Source of the DNA: Streptomyces sp. ISL-10 | Lineage (GTDB): Bacteria; Actinomycetota; Actinomycetes; Streptomycetales; Streptomycetaceae | Assembly: GCF_018614575.1 (NCBI RefSeq) | Contig: NZ_JAGGOJ010000007.1 | Coordinates: forward strand, 310,001-374,000 | Length of the DNA stretch: 64,000 nucleotides | Reading direction: 5' to 3' | In this document: positions 17,359 through 25,942 of the stretch, one piece after another | How the letters are laid out: each line of letters opens with the position of its first letter | How positions within the stretch are numbered: the stretch's first letter is position 1 | Notes under the pieces: model-generated | Database searches by the model: none | What the model was told of the DNA's origin: nothing | The model's input: only the letters and a program-made list of their open reading frames with translations | Translations under genes and position numbers: made by a program

Positions 17359-17419
17359 CAGCTGTGAAGGGGCGTTGTCGGGCGTGCACCGCAAGAGTTG
17401 TGCGGCGTGTACCGGAAAA

Positions 17420-17457
17420 GGGCCGTCGCACCTCCCGTGCGGGAGATGCGACGGCCC
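17420..17457 (-). terminator. Terminator after the symporter gene
   Basis: An 11-bp outer stem (GGGCCGTCGCA with its complement) encloses a 5-bp inner stem (CTCCC-GTGC-GGGAG) with one mismatch between them. It begins 35 bp after the mctP stop and separates it from the nrdAB promoter region. Confidence 0.85.
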
Positions 17458-17492
17458 TTCGGTGCGCGGTTGTGCGCGGAGTGGGTGCGGCG

Positions 17493-19121
17493 TCAGTGCG
17501 TGGCACCCGCCGTGGCCGGCGGCAGCTCGGTCTTGACGCCCGGGTCTCCCGCGTCGGCCGTGTAGTCCGACGGGCTGGTCTCGTCGACGCCGTCGGGGGC
17601 CTTGAGCGCCTTCAGGACGAAGGTGAGGACCACGGTGACGACGAGGTTCAGCACGAACGCGGTGAGTCCGATGTAGCCGATCTCGCCGATACCGGGGATC
17701 TCGGCCGACGAGCCGCCGAAGTGCTTCTGCGTCGGGCTGGCCACACCGTACGCGGCGGCCGTGCCGTAGATCATGCCGGCCGCCCAGCCGGCGATGAGCG
17801 CCCAGCGGTGGAACCACCGGGTGAACAGGCCGCCCACCAGGGCCGGGAACGTCTGCAGGATCCAGATGCCGCCCAGCAGCTGGAAGTTGATCGCCACGGT
17901 CTTGTCCATGGTGAGGACGAAGGCCAGGGCGCCGACCTTCACCAGCAGCGAGACCAGCTTGGAGACCTTGGTCTCCTGAGCCGGGGTCGCGTCGGGCTTG
18001 AGGAAGTCCTTGTAGATGTTCCGTGTGAACAGGTTGGCCGCGGCGATGGACATGATGGCCGCGGGGACCAGTGCTCCGATGCCGATCGCGGCGAACGCGA
18101 CGCCCGCGAACCAGTCCGGGAACATGTTCTCGAACAGCTGCGGGATGGCGAGCTGACCGTTGGTCACCTTCACACCCGCGGCGATGGCCATGAAGCCGAG
18201 CAGCGCCAGCAGGCCGAGCATCAGCGAGTACAGCGGCAGGATGGTGGTGTTGCGGCGGATCACCTCACGGCTGCGCGAGGAGAGCGTCGCCGTGATGGAG
18301 TGCGGGTACATGAAGAGCGCGAGCGCCGAGCCGAGCGCCAGGGTGGCATAGCCCCACTGGCCCAACTCACCGGGCACCAGCGCACCGCGGGGTTTGTCGG
18401 TCGCCGGGTTGATCTGGCTGTACGCCTCTCCGGCCTTGGCGAAGATGTCGTCGAAGCCGCCCAGCTTGATCGGGATGTAGATGATCGCCACCGCGATGAC
18501 GATGTAGATCAGCGTGTCCTTGACGAACGCGATGAGCGCCGGGGCGCGCAGGCCGGAGGAGTACGTGTAGGCCGCGAGCACACCGAAGGCGATCAGCAGG
18601 GGCAGGTCCTTGATGAACCAGTTGGTGTCCTCGCCGCCGCCGACGCCCATGACGTCGAGCACGGCCTGGATGCCGACCAGTTGGAGCGCGATGTACGGCA
18701 TGGTGGCGAGGATGCCGGTGACGGCGACGGCCAGCGACAGGCCCTTGGAGCCAAAGCGTCCGCGGACGAAGTCCGAGGTCGTGACGTAGCCGTGCTTGTG
18801 CGACACCGACCACAGCCGCGGCAGGAAGGTGAAGATCAGCGGGTAGACGAGGATCGTGTAGGGCACGGCGAAGAAGCCGGCCGCGCCCGCCGCGTAGATG
18901 GCCGCCGGGACGGCGACGAAGGTGTACGCGGTGTAGAGGTCGCCGCCGAGCAGGAACCAGGTCACCCAGGTGCCGAACGACCGGCCGCCGAGGCCCCATT
19001 CATCGAGGCTGTGCTCGTTCTCGGCCTTGCGCCAGCGCGCGGCCAGGAAGCCCATGACCGTCACGGCCACGAAGAAGAAGATGAAGACGCCGAGTGCGAC
19101 GCCGTTCACGCCGTCCTTCAC
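17493..19121 (-). CDS. mctP: Sodium:solute symporter, MctP-like monocarboxylate transporter
   Basis: A 542-residue inner-membrane protein with about 13 transmembrane helices in the SSS family fold (GGRSFGTWVTWFLLGGDLYTAYTF near residue 50, SSGLRAPALIAFVKD near 190). It most resembles MctP-type transporters for lactate, pyruvate and similar acids; substrate assignment is by similarity only. The start ATG overlaps the stop of the DUF3311 gene (ATGA). DUF3311-SSS pairs are a common actinobacterial arrangement in which the small protein is a putative accessory subunit. Confidence 0.88.
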   Translation of the reverse strand: MKDGVNGVALGVFIFFFVAVTVMGFLAARWRKAENEHSLDEWGLGGRSFGTWVTWFLLGGDLYTAYTFVAVPAAIYAAGAAGFFAVPYTILVYPLIFTFLPRLWSVSHKHGYVTTSDFVRGRFGSKGLSLAVAVTGILATMPYIALQLVGIQAVLDVMGVGGGEDTNWFIKDLPLLIAFGVLAAYTYSSGLRAPALIAFVKDTLIYIVIAVAIIYIPIKLGGFDDIFAKAGEAYSQINPATDKPRGALVPGELGQWGYATLALGSALALFMYPHSITATLSSRSREVIRRNTTILPLYSLMLGLLALLGFMAIAAGVKVTNGQLAIPQLFENMFPDWFAGVAFAAIGIGALVPAAIMSIAAANLFTRNIYKDFLKPDATPAQETKVSKLVSLLVKVGALAFVLTMDKTVAINFQLLGGIWILQTFPALVGGLFTRWFHRWALIAGWAAGMIYGTAAAYGVASPTQKHFGGSSAEIPGIGEIGYIGLTAFVLNLVVTVVLTFVLKALKAPDGVDETSPSDYTADAGDPGVKTELPPATAGATH

Positions 19122-19399
19122 TGGGACGCACCCCCCTTGCGAGCGCGCTGGTCACGCTGCCACAGCTTGTAGGCGATCATCGTCAGCACGGTCGACACCA
19201 GAACCCAGAGCATCTGGTACCAGTAGAAGAACGGCATGCCGATGAAGGTCGGCTCGAGCTTCGCGTAGGAACCGACCCAGAGCATCGCCACGAAGGGCGC
19301 GAACAGGCAGAGGGCGATGATCACGCGCACCGGTGTGACGACCGGTTGTTTCGCTTCGGGCGCTTCAGGCGCGTCCGGTGCCTCGGGCACTGCTGACAT
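19118..19399 (-). CDS. DUF3311 small membrane protein, symporter partner
   Basis: A 93-residue protein with two hydrophobic helices (VRVIIALCLFAPFVAMLWVG and MLWVLVSTVLTMIAY) and a charged C terminus. This is the DUF3311 family. It precedes and overlaps the SSS symporter gene by 4 bp, so it is probably an accessory subunit or chaperone. I chose ATG 19399 (MSAVPEAPDAPEAPEA) over the longer MRGRSR reading because GGAG lies upstream. The Pro/Glu/Ala N terminus is probably disordered. Confidence 0.85.
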   Translation of the reverse strand: MSAVPEAPDAPEAPEAKQPVVTPVRVIIALCLFAPFVAMLWVGSYAKLEPTFIGMPFFYWYQMLWVLVSTVLTMIAYKLWQRDQRARKGGASQ

Positions 19400-19526
19400 G
19401 CGGCTCCGTCCCCTCACTGGTCACCTGTGTAATGCGCACGAAATCTAGGCGAGCCGTTCGAGCCTCGTCACCCCCCGTCCGCATATCGGTACGGCAACGA
19501 CTTCGCGCCATGGCTGCGCAAAACAT

Positions 19527-19560
19527 GACATGGCGTCGCAACACGCTGCGACGCCATGTC
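19527..19560 (-). terminator. Terminator after dasR
   Basis: A perfect 14-bp stem (GACATGGCGTCGCA with its complement) and a 6-nt loop lie 65 bp after the dasR stop codon. Confidence 0.8.
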
Positions 19561-19624
19561 GGACACCCTGTCAGGTGGAACCACGGGTTCGGCCGGACCG
19601 CGATTTCAGCCGGAACCGCGGCCT

Positions 19625-20488
<864 letters not shown>

Positions 20489-20546
20489 TCAGGTGTCGGT
20501 CCGATAACGGACGCGACTGCCCTTCTTATACACCCTTGACACCCCT

Positions 20547-20562
20547 AAAGGTCTAGGCCAAG
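20547..20562. promoter_or_regulatory. DasR-responsive element (dre), distal to dasA
   Basis: AAAGGTCTAGGCCAAG retains the GGTCTAG-CC-A core of the dre consensus ACTGGTCTAGACCACT. It lies just downstream of a TTGACA hexamer (20536-20541) and 25 bp, centre to centre, from the stronger site at 20572. Confidence 0.8.
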
Positions 20563-20571
20563 CTCCCCGGT

Positions 20572-20587
20572 ACTGGTCTAAACCATT
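20572..20587. promoter_or_regulatory. DasR-responsive element (dre), proximal to dasA
   Basis: ACTGGTCTAAACCATT matches the dre consensus at 14 of 16 positions. With the site at 20547 it gives two tandem operators over the dasA promoter, so strong DasR repression is expected. Confidence 0.92.
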
Positions 20588-20673
20588 AAAGATCAGGTCC
20601 CAGCCCACGAGCATTGATCGGCGTATGCCTTCACGGCGGGCGGGGGGTGGCAGGCATCCCTGAGGAGGATGAC

Positions 20674-21957
20674 GTGAAGCGCAAGCTCATCGCAGCGATC
20701 GGTGTCGCTGGCATGATGATCGGCCTGGCGTCCTGTGGCGACTCGGACACCAGCGGGAACAACGCCGGTGGCGGCGACGCCAAAGAGATCACGGTCTGGC
20801 TCACGGTCGACGCGCAGAACAACTGGCCGGAGCTGGTCAAGGCAGCCGACGACGCCGTCATCGCGAAGCACCCGGGCCTGAAGATCAAGCACGAGTACTA
20901 CGGCTGGCCGGACAAGAACGCCAAGCTGGACGCCGTGCTCGCCACGGACAAGGCGCCGGACGTTGTCGAGATGGGCAACTCCGAGATGATCGGCTACATG
21001 GCCAAGGGCGCCTTCGCCGAGGTCGACCCGGCGAAGTACGACAACTCCGACAAGTGGCTGGACGCGCTCAAGGACTCCGTCACCTACAACGGCAGGACCT
21101 ACGGCGTGCCCTACTACGCCGGCGGCCGCGTGGGCACCTGGCGCAAGGACATCGCCGCCGAAGCGGGCGTAAAGACCGCTCCGAAGTCCTGGGCGGAGCT
21201 CACCGCCGCGCTGGACAAGATCCAGACGAAGAAGGGCGACAAGTTCAGCGCCTGGTACCAGCCTTCGCCGGACTGGTACGCCGCGATGTCGTTCGTCTAC
21301 GACGCCGGCGGCTCCATCGCCAAGCAGGACGGCGAGACCTGGAAGGCGAACCTCTCCTCGCCCGAGTCCCTCAAGGGCCTGGGCGTCTACAAGGAGATCG
21401 TCGACAAGTACATGCACGGCGACAAGACCAAGGACGAGGCCGACCGCCCGGTCGTCTTCGGCCAGGGCAACGCGGCGGCCATCTTCGCCGCCGCGTGGGA
21501 GGGCGCCACCGCCGCGGACCCGAAGAACGACAAGGTCGGCAAGCTCGGCGATAAGCTCGAGAGCTTCGTGATGCCTGGCCCCCACGGTGAGAACCTGCCC
21601 GTCTTCCTCGGCGGCTCCGACCTGGCCGTCCCGGTCAAGTCCAAGGCGCAGGACATTGCGGCCGAGTGGATCAACGCCTTCACCGGCTCCAAGGGCCAGC
21701 AGGGCCTGATCGCCAAGGGCAACCTGCCCAACAACAAGGCGGACCTGGCCCCGCTGAAAGCCGACCCGAAGACCCAGGTCCCCGCCACGGCCGCCGAGTC
21801 CAGCTGGTTCGTCCCGACCGCTCCGGGCTGGGGCCAGGTCGAGAAGGCCCAGATCCTGAAGACGATGCTCGTCGAGATCGCCAACGGCAAGAAGTCCGTC
21901 GCGGACGCCGCGAAGGCCGCGGACGCCGCGATCGACAAGGTCATCAACACCAAGTGA
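20674..21957 (+). CDS. dasA: Chitobiose ABC transporter, substrate-binding lipoprotein
   Basis: A 427-residue family 1 extracellular solute-binding protein. The start is the GTG at 20674 behind GAGGAGGATGAC. The signal sequence VKRKLIAAIGVAGMMIG ends in the lipobox LASC (Cys21), so it is lipid-anchored outside the membrane. The mature part shows the family pattern (DVVEMGNSEMIGYMAKGAF; VFLGGSDLAVPV). In S. coelicolor DasA binds N,N'-diacetylchitobiose. It is the first gene of dasABC and under two dre sites. No ATPase gene is in the cluster; MsiK-type shared ATPases usually serve these systems. Confidence 0.94.
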   Translation: MKRKLIAAIGVAGMMIGLASCGDSDTSGNNAGGGDAKEITVWLTVDAQNNWPELVKAADDAVIAKHPGLKIKHEYYGWPDKNAKLDAVLATDKAPDVVEMGNSEMIGYMAKGAFAEVDPAKYDNSDKWLDALKDSVTYNGRTYGVPYYAGGRVGTWRKDIAAEAGVKTAPKSWAELTAALDKIQTKKGDKFSAWYQPSPDWYAAMSFVYDAGGSIAKQDGETWKANLSSPESLKGLGVYKEIVDKYMHGDKTKDEADRPVVFGQGNAAAIFAAAWEGATAADPKNDKVGKLGDKLESFVMPGPHGENLPVFLGGSDLAVPVKSKAQDIAAEWINAFTGSKGQQGLIAKGNLPNNKADLAPLKADPKTQVPATAAESSWFVPTAPGWGQVEKAQILKTMLVEIANGKKSVADAAKAADAAIDKVINTK

Positions 21958-21962
21958 CCTTC

Positions 21963-22000
21963 CGGCAGGGCCCCGTCGCACCGCCGACGGGGCCCTGCCG
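21963..22000 (+). terminator. Intra-operon hairpin between dasA and dasB
   Basis: A perfect 16-bp stem (CGGCAGGGCCCCGTCG with its complement) and a 6-nt loop start 6 bp after the dasA stop. Such hairpins after a binding-protein gene usually attenuate or stabilise the transcript, giving much more binding protein than permease. Confidence 0.75.
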
Positions 22001-22036
22001 CCCGTACCAGGAGTAGGGACCGCTGAGGAGCACGGG

Positions 22037-23032
22037 ATGAGTGCCGCAGAGACAACCACCGCGAAGGTGCCGCCGGCGCGGCAATCGCCACCACCGGGGG
22101 CGGGAACCGGCGCCCCGGAGCAGCAGAGCAGCAAGCGGAAGTCGAGCCGGGCGGGGGTGCCGTGGGCACTGCTCGCACCCTGTCTCCTGGTGCTCCTGCT
22201 GGTGCTCGGCTATCCACTGGTGCGCCTGGTCACCCTCTCCTTCCAGAAGTTCGGTCAGCCGCAGCTGTGGGGCTTCCAGGCGCCCGAGTCGGTCGGCCTG
22301 GAGAACTACACGAAGATCCTCGGGGACGCGGAGTTCTGGGCCGTCGTCGTGCGCACCATCGTCTTCGCCGGCGGTGCGGTGATCTCGACGATGGTCCTCG
22401 GCATGCTGATCGCCCTGCTGCTCCAGCGGGTGTCCGGCTGGATGAAGGCCCTGATCAACATCGTCCTCGTCGCGAGCTGGGGTATGCCCATCATCGTCGC
22501 GACCGCGATCTTCAAGTGGCTCTTCGACGCCGACTACGGAGTGTTCAACTGGCTGCTGGACAAGCTGCCCGGTGTGGAGATGATCGGGCACAACTGGTTC
22601 GCCAGCGGCCCCCAGGGCCTCGCCGTGATCATGCTGCTGGTGGTGTGGGGCGCGGTGCCCTTCGTGGTGATCACTCTCAATGCGGGGCTCACCCAGGTGC
22701 CCAAGGAGCTCGAAGAGGCCGCGCGCCTGGATGGCGCCGGAGCCTGGGGTGTCTTCCGCTTCGTGACCCTGCCGATCCTCAAGCCCATCATCGTGATGCT
22801 GGCGACCCTGTCGGTGATCTGGGACATGGGCGTCTTCCCGCAGGTGTTCGTGATGCGCAACGGCCATCCGGAAGCCGAGTTCCAGGTCCTCACCACCTAC
22901 TCGTACGACAAGGCCTTCGTCGTCAACGACTACGGCGGGGGTTCCGCGATCGCCCTGGTCACCGTGCTCCTCCTGCTCGGAGTCGTAGCCGTCTACATGC
23001 GCCAGATGCTCAAGATCGGAGAGGTGGAGTGA
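22037..23032 (+). CDS. dasB: Chitobiose ABC transporter, permease
   Basis: A 331-residue MalF-type permease. A disordered Ser/Pro N terminus of about 40 residues precedes about six membrane helices. The ATPase-contact EAA loop reads ELEEAARLDGAGAWGVFRF near residue 225. It forms the membrane channel with DasC for chitobiose import. It starts at the ATG at 22037, after GAGGAGCACGGG. The last codon overlaps the dasC GTG (GTGA), so the permeases are coupled. Confidence 0.94.
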   Translation: MSAAETTTAKVPPARQSPPPGAGTGAPEQQSSKRKSSRAGVPWALLAPCLLVLLLVLGYPLVRLVTLSFQKFGQPQLWGFQAPESVGLENYTKILGDAEFWAVVVRTIVFAGGAVISTMVLGMLIALLLQRVSGWMKALINIVLVASWGMPIIVATAIFKWLFDADYGVFNWLLDKLPGVEMIGHNWFASGPQGLAVIMLLVVWGAVPFVVITLNAGLTQVPKELEEAARLDGAGAWGVFRFVTLPILKPIIVMLATLSVIWDMGVFPQVFVMRNGHPEAEFQVLTTYSYDKAFVVNDYGGGSAIALVTVLLLLGVVAVYMRQMLKIGEVE

Positions 23033-23886
23033 CCTCGACAACCGCGCCTGGCGCCGCCGGCCGCCGCCCCCGCAGGAGCAAGGTCGGCTGGAACCTCCTC
23101 GGCCTGCTCGTCGTCGTGACCGCCGGCTTCCCGGTGTACTGGATGCTGAACACGGCGTTCAAGCCGGCCAAGGACGCCATCGACCCCGACCCACACTTCT
23201 TCCCGAGGGTGTTCACCCTCGAGAACTTCGAGCGGGCCCTGCAGATCTCCGACTTCTGGGGGCCGGTCGGGCGAAGCCTCGTCGTCTCGGTCGCCGTCGT
23301 GCTCGTCGGCATCGTCGTCGGCATGCTGGCCGCTCTGGCCATCTCCCGCTTCGCCTTCCGCGGCCGCAAGATCGTGATCGTCGGCATCCTCGCGGTCCAG
23401 ATGATTCCGCTGGTCGCGATGATCATTCCGGTCTTCCTGCTACTGAACGACCTCGGCCAGTACGACAGGCTCGCCGGCCTGATCATCACCTATCTGACCT
23501 TCATCCTGCCCTTCACCGTGTGGACGTTGCGCGGGTTCATCGTCAACATCCCCAGGGAGCTGGAGGAGGCGGCGATGGTCGACGGCTGCACCCGCGCCGG
23601 CGCCTTCGTCCGCGTGGTCTTCCCGCTGCTCGCGCCCGGCATGGTCGCGACCTCCGTCTACGGCTTCATCCAGGCCTGGAACGAGTACCTGTACGCGCTG
23701 ATGCTGATGAGCCAGCAGAACCAGACGGCCACCGTCTGGCTCAGCAACTTCATCACCAAGAACGGCACCGAGTACGCCCCGATGATGGCCGGCTCCACGA
23801 TGATGGCTGTCCCCATCGTGATCCTTTTCCTCCTTGTCCAGCGCAAGATGGCCGCGGGTCTGACGGCCGGCGCGGTGAAGGGATAA
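23029..23886 (+). CDS. dasC: Chitobiose ABC transporter, permease
   Basis: A 285-residue MalG-type permease with six membrane helices and the EAA motif ELEEAAMVDGCTRAGAFVRV near residue 190. The start is the GTG at 23029, overlapping the dasB stop; the much longer frame from 22162 is a dasB shadow. It partners DasB. The GH3 gene follows after 9 bp, so the operon is dasA-dasB-dasC-dasD. Confidence 0.94.
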   Translation: MTSTTAPGAAGRRPRRSKVGWNLLGLLVVVTAGFPVYWMLNTAFKPAKDAIDPDPHFFPRVFTLENFERALQISDFWGPVGRSLVVSVAVVLVGIVVGMLAALAISRFAFRGRKIVIVGILAVQMIPLVAMIIPVFLLLNDLGQYDRLAGLIITYLTFILPFTVWTLRGFIVNIPRELEEAAMVDGCTRAGAFVRVVFPLLAPGMVATSVYGFIQAWNEYLYALMLMSQQNQTATVWLSNFITKNGTEYAPMMAGSTMMAVPIVILFLLVQRKMAAGLTAGAVKG

Positions 23887-23895
23887 CGCCTCCTC

Positions 23896-25443
23896 ATGAC
23901 GACTCTCGTACGGAGATCATCCGACACCCTCACCCGTGACGCCCTCACCGTCCTCCAGCCCGGCTTCACCGGCACCACCGCCCCGGACTGGCTGCTGCGG
24001 CGGATCGGCGAAGGACTCTCCGCGGTCGGCCTGTTCGGCCGCAACATCACCACGCCCGGTCAGCTGGTCGCGCTCACCGCCCGGTTGCGGGCCGAGCGCG
24101 AGGACGTCCTCGTCGCCATCGACGAGGAGGGCGGCGATGTCACGCGGCTGGAGGCGCGCACCGGTTCCTCCTTCCCGGGCAACTACGCGCTGGGCACGGT
24201 GGACGATGTGGAGCTCACCCGCGCCGTGGCACGTGAGCTGGGCCGGCGGCTCGCCGAGTGCGGGGTCGACCTCAACTGGGCACCGTCCGCCGACATCAAC
24301 TCGAATCCGGACAACCCGGTTATCGGGGTGCGATCCTTCGGCGCGGGGACGGGCCTCGCCGCCCGGCACACCGTGGCCTACGTCGAAGGGCTCCAGTCCG
24401 CCGGGGTCGCCGCCTGCACCAAACACTTCCCCGGGCACGGCGACACCAACGTCGACTCGCACCACGCGCTGCCCCGGATCGATGTGGACCTCGACACACT
24501 GCACGCTCGTGAGCTGGTGCCTTTCCGCGCCGCCATCGCGGCGGGTTCCAAAGCGGTGATGAGCGCGCATATCCTGCTGCCCGCGCTCGACCCCGATCGT
24601 CCCGCGACGCTGAGCCCACAGATCCTCACCGGTCTGCTGCGCGAAGAGCTGGGCTACCAGGGTCTGATCGTCACGGACGGGATGGAGATGCAGGCCATCT
24701 CGTCGGTGTACGGGATCGAGCGCGGCTCGGTCCTCGCGATCGCCGCAGGAGCCGACGCGATCTGCGTCGGTGGCGGCCTGGCCGACGAGGACACCGTGCT
24801 GCGGCTGCGCGACGCGCTGGTCACAGCGGTACGGGACGGCGACCTGCCCGAAGAGCGGCTGGCCGACGCGGCGGCGCGCGTGCGCGCCCTCGCCGACTGG
24901 ACGCGCCGGGCCAGGGGGGCTGCAGCAGAGCCGGGCGCGGCTTCACAGGAGGGGACCGCGCCCGGCTCCGAAACGGAGATCGGTCTGCTCGCCGCGCGGC
25001 GCGCCGTGCGGGTCACCGTGGGGAAGCAGCCGTACGAGCCGGTCACCTCGGCGCCCCACGTCGCCGCCTTCACCCCGGTCGCCAACATCGCCGTCGGTGA
25101 CGAGACGCCCTGGGGGCTCGCGGCCGAACTCGCGGAGCTGCTGCCCGGCACCACGACGGGTACCTGGGCGAGCGATGACGATGTGTCCGCTTTGATGACA
25201 GATGTGCTGGCCGCCGCCGCGGACCGAAGGATCGTCGCCGTGGTGCGCGACATCCACCGGCACCCCTGGATGGCGAACGCCCTGGACGCCCTGATCGCGG
25301 CCCGTCCCGACACGGTCGTGGTCGAGATGGGGGTCAACGGGGCCCCGCCGAGGGGAGCCCTGCACATCGCCACCCATGGCGCCGCCCGCGTCTGCGGACG
25401 TGCTGCCGCCGAGGTGGTCACCGGCAGGGGCGCCGGGCTCTGA
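23896..25443 (+). CDS. dasD: GH3 beta-N-acetylhexosaminidase
   Basis: A 515-residue glycoside hydrolase family 3 protein without a signal peptide. The NagZ-type histidine signature is KHFPGHGDTNVDSHHALP near residue 175, and the likely nucleophile Asp is in VTDGMEMQAI near residue 257. A C-terminal domain of about 160 residues follows. It probably splits imported chitobiose to N-acetylglucosamine in the cytoplasm. It lies 9 bp after dasC in one operon. The dasD name follows my recollection of the S. coelicolor orthologue. Confidence 0.88.
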   Translation: MTTLVRRSSDTLTRDALTVLQPGFTGTTAPDWLLRRIGEGLSAVGLFGRNITTPGQLVALTARLRAEREDVLVAIDEEGGDVTRLEARTGSSFPGNYALGTVDDVELTRAVARELGRRLAECGVDLNWAPSADINSNPDNPVIGVRSFGAGTGLAARHTVAYVEGLQSAGVAACTKHFPGHGDTNVDSHHALPRIDVDLDTLHARELVPFRAAIAAGSKAVMSAHILLPALDPDRPATLSPQILTGLLREELGYQGLIVTDGMEMQAISSVYGIERGSVLAIAAGADAICVGGGLADEDTVLRLRDALVTAVRDGDLPEERLADAAARVRALADWTRRARGAAAEPGAASQEGTAPGSETEIGLLAARRAVRVTVGKQPYEPVTSAPHVAAFTPVANIAVGDETPWGLAAELAELLPGTTTGTWASDDDVSALMTDVLAAAADRRIVAVVRDIHRHPWMANALDALIAARPDTVVVEMGVNGAPPRGALHIATHGAARVCGRAAAEVVTGRGAGL

Positions 25444-25623
25444 CCGCAGCCGGCGGTGCTGTGCCGGGCGAGCGCCGGGGGAGACGAGATCCTGCCGCTC
25501 CAGCTGAAGGCGGACGAGGTGTGATCGCCCGCGACCATGACCCGGACGCGCCCGACAGCGCCGGCGAAGGTGACCCAGACCCGCCGATGCGCTCACTGCG
25601 CGTAGGCGTGGTGGCCGGATCGT

Positions 25624-25661
25624 GACGGGCGGGCTCGAGGAGGGGCCCGCCCGTCCCTTTT
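25624..25661 (+). terminator. Intrinsic terminator of the das operon
   Basis: An 11-bp perfect stem (GACGGGCGGGC with its complement) and a 10-nt loop are followed by CCTTTT, about 180 bp after dasD. Confidence 0.88.
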
Positions 25662-25719
25662 GACCGGTGCATAAGTATGGCGCGGGAACTAAACTCGGCC
25701 CGTATGCATGGACAGCCCG

Positions 25720-25735
25720 AGTGGTCTAGTCCAGA
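25720..25735. promoter_or_regulatory. Orphan DasR-responsive element
   Basis: AGTGGTCTAGTCCAGA fits the dre core (GTGGTCTAG-CCA). It stands after the das terminator and about 210 bp before the histidine kinase gene. Its target is unclear: nagB, which I recall following dasD in S. coelicolor, is absent here. Confidence 0.75.
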
Positions 25736-25942
25736 ATGAAGTGAAGCTCAGACACAAGCCTCCGCCCTCCCCCGCACAGGAGGGTGGAACGAGGTCCCCG
25801 GCTCTCTCTGCCCTGACTGCGCCGAGACCTCCACACGGCCGACCGGGACCGCACACCCGCCGGCCGGGCAACTCCGGGCTGCGGTGCCGGACGGGTCGAG
25901 GGTCCCGTCACGGCGCCGCGGCCCGCGGGTACCCTCGCTGAC

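Larger units (their letters stand above)
25444..25942. other. Spacer where nagB would be expected; no gene seen
   Basis: Holds a terminator (25624-25661), a dre-like site (25720-25735) and an SD-like AGGAGG near 25788, but no open frame with coding character. A 77-codon frame from ATG 25708 is Pro/Arg-rich and resembles no family I know. Confidence 0.6.

Noticed and set aside
16695..19172. 825-codon plus-strand frame across nrdA and the symporter
   Set aside because: Runs antisense through two well-supported genes, the riboswitch and a terminator.
25690..25800. Possible tRNA near the GAGTGGTCTAG sequence
   Set aside because: Superficial D-arm resemblance only; no acceptor stem, anticodon arm or T-loop. 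The dre reading fits better.
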